This document shows positions 57,902-64,000 of a stretch of 64,000 nucleotides of DNA, in pieces. The notes below the pieces were generated by a model. The model saw only the letters and a list, made by a program, of their open reading frames with translations. It did no database searches and was not told the origin of the DNA. Position 1 is the first letter of the stretch; every line of letters starts with the position of its first letter. The stretch is from CAYGVT01 sp964353355. Lineage in GTDB: Archaea > Thermoplasmatota > DTKX01 > GCA-020343715. Position numbers and translations under genes: made by a program. Where the stretch lies: NCBI GenBank assembly GCA_964353355.1, contig CAYGVT010000070.1, positions 1 to 64,000 of the forward strand, given 5' to 3'.

Positions 57902-58305
57902 GCCTTGCCATCCCCCTCGTCCTTCGTGCCCGCACCTGCGCCCCGCGGTCTCCGCCCGGCCTTGGCCCCACTTGGTTTGGCCTCGCGGGGGCCGAGCGGT
58001 ATCCTCGTCACGTGCCCGCACCTTAGGCAGGTGATGCTCGCGCGGCCGCGGTTGAGCCGCACCCGCGAGGTCGTCCCGGGCATCAGGAAGCCGTGGCAGC
58101 CCCTGCACGCGCGCCTGCGCATGTGGGCCGGGTGGGGCACGTTGTACCGCATCCCGACCTGACGCGCGAGCGCGACGTACCTGTCCGCGAGGTCCATGCG
58201 GCCGCGGCGCGCGGCACGCTCCGCCTCCCCGAACAGGATGGCGATGCGCTCCTCGGCGATGTCGACCATCGCCTTGGTCCTGCGGCCCTTGCCACGTCGG
58301 TTCAC
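57898..58305 (-). CDS. rnp4: ribonuclease P protein component 4 (Rpr2/Rpp21)
   Basis: 135 residues from GTG (MNRRGKGRRTKAMVDIAEERIAILFGEAERAARRGRMDLADRYVALARQVGMRYNV). The N-terminal helices with DLADRYV-x-LAR-x-I/V-G-M-R-Y-N are diagnostic. The zinc ribbon follows: C-x2-C in CRGCHGFLMPG and C-x2-C in ITCLRCGHVTRIPL, with the family's P-G and R-x-R-L residues in TTSRVRLNRGRASI. A basic Gly/Lys-rich tail ends it. With Rpp29 it forms a heterodimer on the specificity domain of RNase P RNA. An upstream in-frame start at 58365 adds unrelated residues. Confidence 0.9.
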   Translation of the reverse strand: MNRRGKGRRTKAMVDIAEERIAILFGEAERAARRGRMDLADRYVALARQVGMRYNVPHPAHMRRRACRGCHGFLMPGTTSRVRLNRGRASITCLRCGHVTRIPLGPREAKPSGAKAGRRPRGAGAGTKDEGDGKA

Positions 58306-58471
58306 AGACGGGCCAAGGGCCCCCTCCGTAGATAACGGTTTTGGGCCTGGGACGGGACGGTTCAAGTTCTGCTCGCCCCAACGGCGTCCCTCCCGTTGGC
58401 CAGCGGGGTGCCCGGGAGGGCGGGAAGGGCCACCGGATGGCCTGCCGGGGCCTGGTTATCATGGGGAAAGC

Positions 58472-58479
58472 CATAAATA
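58472..58479 (+). promoter_or_regulatory. TATA box of the tandem protease operon
   Basis: CATAAATA with GGAAAGC upstream as a BRE-like element, 30-37 bases before the ATG at 58509. Transcription would start only a few bases before translation. Confidence 0.55.
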
Positions 58480-58508
58480 AAGCCCCCTTGCTATCCAGAC
58501 GTCACTCC

Positions 58509-61500
58509 ATGAGGCGCCTGGTCCCCCTCCTTGCAGTGGTCGTCCTGCTCCTCTCGGCCCAGCCCGTGCCCTGGGCAGCCGCATCACCGGAGGCACCGGC
58601 CTCCAGCGACCAGGGCTCCGCGCCCTGGTGGACCTCCTGGGGCGGGGACGCGGACCGCGACGGCGTGCACGACCTGCTCGAGCGGCGCGTGGACGCGCTC
58701 GCCTCCGACCCGACGGCGCGCCTGGCCATCGTGGTCGACTTCCCACGCGAGGTCAGGGGGGAGGACGTGGCGCGGCTCGAGGCGCTCGGGCTCGAGGTGC
58801 AGTTCGTCTCCCGTCACGTGGACGCGGTGCTGGGCTCGGCGCCCGCCGCGGCCGTGCGCGCCATCCGCGCCGTGCCCGACGCGGTCATGTTGGAGGCCCA
58901 GGGGGTGGGTGTGCCCCTCCTGCAGAGCGCGATGACGTCCGTGGGCCTGAACGTGGCCCACGCGGACCTCGGCTTCACGGGCAGGGGCGTGACAGTGGCG
59001 GTGCTCGACACCGGCGTGCGGGCGAGCCACATCTCGCTCGACGACCTCGACGACAAGCCGGCGACCAACGACCCCAAGCTCGTCGTGTTCTACGACGCCT
59101 TCACGAACCAGACGGGCCTTCCCTTCGACGGCGGCCAGCACGGTACCTGGACCGCGGGCATCGCGGTGGGCACCGGCGGCGGGACGAGGAACGTCGGCGG
59201 CGGTCCGAGCGCGCGCCTCGTGGCCGTTCGCATCGGCACCGAGGGCGGGTTCCCCGAGGACACGGCGCTGCGCGGGATGGAGTGGGTCATCGACAACAAG
59301 GAGCTTTACAACATCTCGGTCATGAGCTGCTCCTGGGGCATCCTGCTCGGGGGCCCCAACGACCACAACGGCAACTCGGCCATCTCGCGCATGGCCGACG
59401 AGGTCGTGCGCGCCGGCATCAGCGTCGTGGTCGCGGGCGGCAACACCGCCCTGTCGGCCACCGTCACCGCGCCCGGGGACGCCGACTTGGTCGTGACCGT
59501 GGGCTCGGTGAGCGATTCGCACGTGCTCTCGAGCTTCAGCTCCGAGGGGCCCACCGCGGACGGGCGCATCAAGCCCGATGTGTGCGCGCCCGGCGAGAGC
59601 ATCACCGCCCCGAGCTCGGCTGACGACGCGTCCTGGTACACTGGCGACGGCACGTCCGCCTCCGCCCCGCTGGTCGCGGGGCTCATCGCCTGCATGCTCG
59701 AGGCCAACCCCAAGCTGACGCCCGCGAACGTCAAGCAGATCCTCCACGAGACCTCCGAGCACAACACCGCGCTCTCGCCCAAGTACGTGTTCACGCCCAA
59801 CAACGGCTACGGCTGGGGCGTCGTGGACGCCCAGAGCGCGGTCATGCGCGCGAGGGACCTGCGCGCGCCCAAGCTCGAGCTCCCCGCCGACATCGGCGCC
59901 AGCGACAGCATCGAGGTCAAGCTCCGCGGGAGCTACACCCGCACCCAGAACACCGACAGGGGCGACGACGGCCGCAGCCCCCTCGGCGACGACACCGTCG
60001 AGCTCGAGGCCACGGTCCCCGGCGACTGGGACCGGCCCACGGGCGCGTCCTACACCATGGAGGACGGGCTGCGCGCGACGGTCGTGCCCGACCCCGTGAG
60101 CCAGGACGGGGACTCGTGGCTGCTGCACGCGACCTACGTAGTGCGCCAGGACGTCTCGCAGCCGACGACCGCCACACCGACCATCACATTCACGACCGCC
60201 ACACCGCTCAGCGCCGAGGGCAAGGTCTACAACCTCACCGGGAGGATGCGCCTCAACGACATGGACGGGCAGTGGCGCAACATCACCATCGCCGTCGGCG
60301 GCAACGTGCCGCCCACCATCGAGGTGCTCACGCCCGCCGCGGCCGGGCAGGTCGCCGACGAGGTCCTGGAGGTGAGATGGACCGACAGCGACCCGGACTC
60401 GGACGCGGCCATCTCGCTGTGGTCCGACACCGACACGGACCCGTCCTCCGGCCTCGTGGTCATCGCGGACGAGCTCACCGAGGACCCCGAGGGCACGGGC
60501 GATTCGTACATCTGGGACACCACCACCCTCCTCGAGGGCTCGACCTACTACGTCAGGGCCGTCATCGACGACGGGGTCAACCCGCCCGTCCCGTCCTACA
60601 GCCCCGGGGCCGTGACCGTCCGCCACACCGGCGGCGTCGCGCCCACGGTCGAGGTCTTCGAGCCCGACGGCACCGGGGACGTGGCCGACGCCCTATTCGT
60701 CATCCAGTGGTCGGCGCGCGACCCCGACAGCATCGCGACCGTGGACCTCTACTGGGACATCGACGCCGCGGGCTTCGATGGCGCGGTCATCGCGCGCGGG
60801 CTTCAGGAGTACGACGGGCCCTCGCAGTACACATGGGACACCTCCGCCTTGCCCGACGGGGCCGCGCGGTGGGTATACGCCATCGCGTCCGATGGCAATC
60901 ACGCGCCGGCGAAGGCCTACTCGAGGGGCCCCGTCACCGTCGTGCACGGGGGCGGCCCCGAGGTGGTGAGCACCGCGCCCACCGGCGTGGGCGTGGACCT
61001 GGACGAGCCCGTGCGCGTGGCCTTCGACACGTCCATGGACACGGGCTCGGTCGAGCGCGCGCTCACCGTCTCACCCTCGCGGCCGGGCATCACAACCTGG
61101 GTCGGCTACACGCTGCGCTACGACCCCTCGGGCGGCTGGGCCCCGTCGACCCGCTACACCGTCACGGTCGCGGGCGCGGCCAAGGATTCCGAGGGGGACG
61201 CGCTGGGCCAGGACGTCTCGTGGCAGTTCTCGACCGTCGCCTCGCAACCGCCCCCGCAGACGAGGCGCGTTTCCATCCTCTCGCCCCGAGAGGCCGATAC
61301 GGTCTCGGGCGAGGTATGGGTGGAGGGCGTGTCCGACGGCCTGCCCGTTGGCAGCACCGTCGAGGTGCGCATCGACGACGGCGGCTGGCGGACCGCCTCC
61401 GGCAACGACCGGTGGCTCCTCCAGTGGGACACGGCGCTCGAGGACGACGGCGCCCACGCGCTCTTCGCACGGGGCGTCGACCCCGATGGCCTGGCCACGA

Positions 61501-61997
61501 CCGTGGCGATGGTCAACGTGACCGTGCGCAACCAGGCGAACCGCGCGCCCGTCGTCCAGCCCATCCCCGACTTCACGGTCTACGCGGGCGAGGAGGTCCG
61601 GGTGCAGGTGGTCGCGGTCGACCCCGACGGTGATGCGCTCACCTACACGGACTCGACGCCCCTCTTCGAGCTCGACCCAGCCACGGGCTCGGCCTCGACG
61701 CGGCCCGGCGAGGGTCAGGCGGGGACATGGCCGGTCACGGTCACGGTGTCCGACGGCTCCGCCAAGGCCTACGTCACATTCAACGTGACCGTAAGGTCCA
61801 GGGGCGACGGGGGCGGCTCGCCGCTCCCGTCCTGGCTCTCGCCGTCGCAGGCCCTCCTGCTCGTCGTCGCGGTCGCCGTGGGCATCCTGCTTCTCTATGT
61901 GTCCAGGCAGGGCCGCTCGCGTCGAACGGGCCGAACATCGGCCCATAAGGTTAAGATACCGGTCAAGGATAATACCAAAAGAGGTGTGACCCGATGA
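58509..61997 (+). CDS. membrane-anchored subtilisin-family (S8) protease 1
   Basis: 1,163 residues. A signal peptide (LVPLLAVVVLLLSAQPVPWAAA) is followed by a DADRDGVHDLLE calcium-loop-like motif and a propeptide-like region to about 140. The catalytic triad is Asp167 (VAVLDTGV), His211 (GGQHGTWTAG) and Ser383 (GDGTSASAPLVAG), with oxyanion Asn312 (VAGGNT). C-terminal to it are a beta-sandwich, two or three Fn3/Ig-like modules (PPTIEVLTPAAAGQVADEVLEVRWTDSDPDSDA; APTVEVFEPDGTGDVADALFVIQWSARDPDS), a bacterial Ig-like domain (VAFDTSMDTGSVERALTVSP) and a cadherin-like module (APVVQPIPDFTVYAGEEVRVQVVAVDPDGDALTY). A TM helix and basic tail end it. It should act on the cell surface. It shares four bases (ATGA) with the second protease. 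Confidence 0.93.
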   Translation: MRRLVPLLAVVVLLLSAQPVPWAAASPEAPASSDQGSAPWWTSWGGDADRDGVHDLLERRVDALASDPTARLAIVVDFPREVRGEDVARLEALGLEVQFVSRHVDAVLGSAPAAAVRAIRAVPDAVMLEAQGVGVPLLQSAMTSVGLNVAHADLGFTGRGVTVAVLDTGVRASHISLDDLDDKPATNDPKLVVFYDAFTNQTGLPFDGGQHGTWTAGIAVGTGGGTRNVGGGPSARLVAVRIGTEGGFPEDTALRGMEWVIDNKELYNISVMSCSWGILLGGPNDHNGNSAISRMADEVVRAGISVVVAGGNTALSATVTAPGDADLVVTVGSVSDSHVLSSFSSEGPTADGRIKPDVCAPGESITAPSSADDASWYTGDGTSASAPLVAGLIACMLEANPKLTPANVKQILHETSEHNTALSPKYVFTPNNGYGWGVVDAQSAVMRARDLRAPKLELPADIGASDSIEVKLRGSYTRTQNTDRGDDGRSPLGDDTVELEATVPGDWDRPTGASYTMEDGLRATVVPDPVSQDGDSWLLHATYVVRQDVSQPTTATPTITFTTATPLSAEGKVYNLTGRMRLNDMDGQWRNITIAVGGNVPPTIEVLTPAAAGQVADEVLEVRWTDSDPDSDAAISLWSDTDTDPSSGLVVIADELTEDPEGTGDSYIWDTTTLLEGSTYYVRAVIDDGVNPPVPSYSPGAVTVRHTGGVAPTVEVFEPDGTGDVADALFVIQWSARDPDSIATVDLYWDIDAAGFDGAVIARGLQEYDGPSQYTWDTSALPDGAARWVYAIASDGNHAPAKAYSRGPVTVVHGGGPEVVSTAPTGVGVDLDEPVRVAFDTSMDTGSVERALTVSPSRPGITTWVGYTLRYDPSGGWAPSTRYTVTVAGAAKDSEGDALGQDVSWQFSTVASQPPPQTRRVSILSPREADTVSGEVWVEGVSDGLPVGSTVEVRIDDGGWRTASGNDRWLLQWDTALEDDGAHALFARGVDPDGLATTVAMVNVTVRNQANRAPVVQPIPDFTVYAGEEVRVQVVAVDPDGDALTYTDSTPLFELDPATGSASTRPGEGQAGTWPVTVTVSDGSAKAYVTFNVTVRSRGDGGGSPLPSWLSPSQALLLVVAVAVGILLLYVSRQGRSRRTGRTSAHKVKIPVKDNTKRGVTR

Positions 61998-64000
61998 GGC
62001 GCCCCCTTTCGCCCAGTGCCTCCCGACGCGCCAGGCGCGCCACGTGGCCGTTCGCGGTGCTCGCGATGGCCGTGCTCCTCGCCTCCTCCACGGGAGGGGC
62101 CGTCGCGCCCCCGGAGAGGTCGCTCGCCACGCGGCTCGCGGGCGTGCTCGGCGCCGGGCCCATCGGGGTCGTCCCCACGGCGGGGGCTGCCTCAGCAAGG
62201 CCCTCCGACGCCTCGACATGGTGGGAGCGCACCTCGTTCGACCAGGACCGCGACGGCATGTTCGACCAGCTCGACGCACTCGTGGACTCGGGCTCGCGCG
62301 GGCCCGTCGACGTGCTGGTCGACCTGGACCGCTCGCCCACCGAGGTCGACGCCGCCGCGCTCGCCGCGCTGGCGGGCTCCCCTGGCTGGGGCACGTTCCA
62401 GGCACTTCGCATCGTCGGGCTCCGCGCGGTGGCGCCCGCGGCGCTGCCCACCCTCTCCCGCGCGCCCCACGTGGTCATGCTCGAGCCGCGCGTGGACGCG
62501 GTCCCGCTCATGGACGTGGCGACCCGCGCCCTCAAGGTCCGCGAATCCGACGTCTACGGGACCCAGGTCGCCTGGGAGCTTGGCGTGACCGGCAAGGACG
62601 TCAACATCGCCATCATGGACACGGGCGTGGACGACGCGCATCCCGCGCTCACCGGGAGGTACATCGCGGGCGCGGACTTCACCAAGCCAGGGCCCCACAT
62701 CATCCGGTGGGTGCGCGACGGCACCTTCAACCCCGACGACCAGGCGGGCCACGGCACCACGTGCGCGGGCATCGCGATGGGGACGGGCGCGCCCGACGGC
62801 ACCTACATCGGCGCGGCCCCCGACGCCAACCTCGTCGACCTGCGCATCGGCACGCCCATCGGCTTCTCGCCCGGCGAGGGACCCAACAACTTCTACGACG
62901 CGGCGCTGCAGGCCATCGACTGGGCCGCGGAGCACGCCGACGCCTCCTGGGGCTCCGGCCCCCAGGGCATCGACGTCATCTCGCTCTCCTGGGGCATCCC
63001 CTACGACGGCGTCTCTGACGGCTCCGATGCCTACTCGCGCGGGCTCGACCGGTGCGTCGAGCTCGGCATCCAGGTCGCGAACGCGGCGGGCAACGACGGC
63101 CCTGACAACGTGGGCCTCACCGGCATGAGCGCCTCGGGCATGTCGACCATCGTGGCCGCCCTCGACGACCTGGACACGATCCCGCGCGACGACGACATCA
63201 TCGCCGACTACTCGAGCCGTGGCCCGCGCGACGACAACGGCGACGGCTACCCCTACGACGAGCTCAAGCCCGACGTGTCCGCCCCCGGCACGCACATCAA
63301 GGGCGTCGTGTTCGACCGCACAGGCGACGGGTCCGGCGGCGGCTATGGCGACCGCGGCTCGGGCACGTCCTACGCGTGCCCATACGTGGCCGGCGTGTCC
63401 GCGCTGCTCATCGAGGCCAACCCCGAGATGTCGCCCATCCTCATCCGCGAGGTCCTGCGCGCCACCGCCGAGCGGCGCGGCGAGCCCGAGTACCCGGAGC
63501 TCGACCCCTACTGGAGCCGCGAGTTCGGCTGGGGCATGGTGGACGCCTACAACGCCACTTGGGTGGCGCTGGAGATCGACGACGTGGCTGCCATCGACGT
63601 GGAGCTCCAGGCGTACGCGTCCACGGTATCGGGAGGCACGGCAGAGGACCCCATCGTCCAGGTCGACGGCGTCGCCTGGGCGCGCGTGGGCACGGTCGTG
63701 TCGGTGGAGTGGCGCGTGGACGACGGGGCGTGGGAGCGGACGGACCTGGCCGCCGACGGCACCTGGCGGGTGCGGCTCGCGCCGCACGAGATGGGCGAGG
63801 GCGAGCACGTGTTCGAGGCCCGCGCGGTGGGCGAGGACGGGCTCGTCTCGGTCTGGCGCCCCGTGCGGCTCGTGGTGACCAAGGAGGCCGCCCAGACCGC
63901 CGAGCCCTCGGCGGGCGGCCTCGGCTGGTGGGTCGCGGGCGCGGCGGTGGTCGGCGTGGCCACCGTCGTGGTGCTGCGCAAGCGGCCACAGCTCGTCTCG
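61994..64000 (+). CDS. membrane-anchored subtilisin-family (S8) protease 2, truncated by window end
   Basis: 669 residues visible and still open at 64000. The ATG overlaps the previous stop, with GAGGTG eight bases ahead. It has a basic N-terminus then a signal peptide (WPFAVLAMAVLLASSTGGAVA), a DQDRDGMFDQLDAL calcium-like motif and a propeptide. The triad is Asp (IAIMDTGVDDAHPAL), His (QAGHGTTCAGIAMG) and Ser (GSGTSYACPYVAGVSALL), with Asn (AAGND). A beta-rich domain follows, then a TM helix (GLGWWVAGAAVVGVATVVVL) near the end of the window, so only a short tail is probably missing. It is shorter than protease 1 and lacks its Ig/cadherin modules. The two look like diverged paralogues. Confidence 0.93.
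   Translation, partial: MRRPLSPSASRRARRATWPFAVLAMAVLLASSTGGAVAPPERSLATRLAGVLGAGPIGVVPTAGAASARPSDASTWWERTSFDQDRDGMFDQLDALVDSGSRGPVDVLVDLDRSPTEVDAAALAALAGSPGWGTFQALRIVGLRAVAPAALPTLSRAPHVVMLEPRVDAVPLMDVATRALKVRESDVYGTQVAWELGVTGKDVNIAIMDTGVDDAHPALTGRYIAGADFTKPGPHIIRWVRDGTFNPDDQAGHGTTCAGIAMGTGAPDGTYIGAAPDANLVDLRIGTPIGFSPGEGPNNFYDAALQAIDWAAEHADASWGSGPQGIDVISLSWGIPYDGVSDGSDAYSRGLDRCVELGIQVANAAGNDGPDNVGLTGMSASGMSTIVAALDDLDTIPRDDDIIADYSSRGPRDDNGDGYPYDELKPDVSAPGTHIKGVVFDRTGDGSGGGYGDRGSGTSYACPYVAGVSALLIEANPEMSPILIREVLRATAERRGEPEYPELDPYWSREFGWGMVDAYNATWVALEIDDVAAIDVELQAYASTVSGGTAEDPIVQVDGVAWARVGTVVSVEWRVDDGAWERTDLAADGTWRVRLAPHEMGEGEHVFEARAVGEDGLVSVWRPVRLVVTKEAAQTAEPSAGGLGWWVAGAAVVGVATVVVLRKRPQLVS

Overview
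The window is high-GC DNA that reads as an archaeal chromosome, most likely a member of the Thermoplasmatota/Euryarchaeota side. The evidence is a set of archaeal information genes (SRP54, replication factor C small subunit, the Rpr2/Rpp21 protein of RNase P, the archaeal tRNA methyltransferase TrmY), an archaeal-style tRNA-His with an encoded G-1:C73 pair and CCA, archaeal domain families (DUF835- and DUF2226-like), a split four-subunit pyruvate:ferredoxin oxidoreductase, and TATA boxes about 25-35 bases ahead of many start codons (several genes look leaderless). Genes are dense, with short operons and ATGA/GTGA overlaps. GTG and TTG starts are common, and two genes appear to start at CTG. 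Species-level placement is not possible from the sequence alone.

Layout. 1-141 is the C-terminus of an IS66-like transposase, so a mobile element abuts the left edge. 384-1849 holds a small conserved protein and a secreted thioester-domain-like protein with a clear hairpin terminator. 2160-7481 has a sugar nucleotidyltransferase/acyltransferase and a GT4 glycosyltransferase (surface polysaccharide or glycolipid synthesis), convergent with a large RND/MMPL exporter. 7629-12065 carries tRNA-His, an SRPBCC protein, a DUF835 protein and the porGDAB operon. 12237-25749 contains a Cas4-like nuclease with two inserted membrane helices, large membrane-anchored surface proteins, an MBL-rhodanese fusion lacking the rhodanese cysteine, a clan GH-A-like hydrolase, a MacB/FtsX-type ABC exporter and a DUF4143 ATPase.

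25848-31904 is a type IV pilus-like locus: a cysteine-rich protein, a TadA/VirB11-like ATPase, a TadC/FlaJ-like platform protein, then dodecin, then three small pilin-like proteins. 31968-37152 is a run of membrane and secreted proteins, including one with twelve copies of a DxDSDGNPE calcium-loop-like motif, and a three-gene unit ending in a double winged-helix regulator.

37274-51647 is the most unusual stretch. It has a UPF0200-like kinase, a divergent tubulin/FtsZ-superfamily GTPase, a beta-propeller/PKD surface protein, a bacterial-type RNase PH, and three consecutive genes for very long coiled-coil proteins (841, 796 and about 1,528 aa), two of them with DUF2226-like N-terminal domains. 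A further coiled-coil gene lies at 54150-55370. Tubulin-like GTPase plus giant coiled coils is the best candidate here for an undescribed (cytoskeletal or scaffold) system, but the functional link is inference from proximity.

51639-58305 returns to housekeeping genes: trmY, srp54, rfcS, a UbiA prenyltransferase, a CRM/YhbY protein and RNase P component 4. The window ends with two tandem, translationally coupled, membrane-anchored subtilisin-family proteases; the second runs off the right edge.
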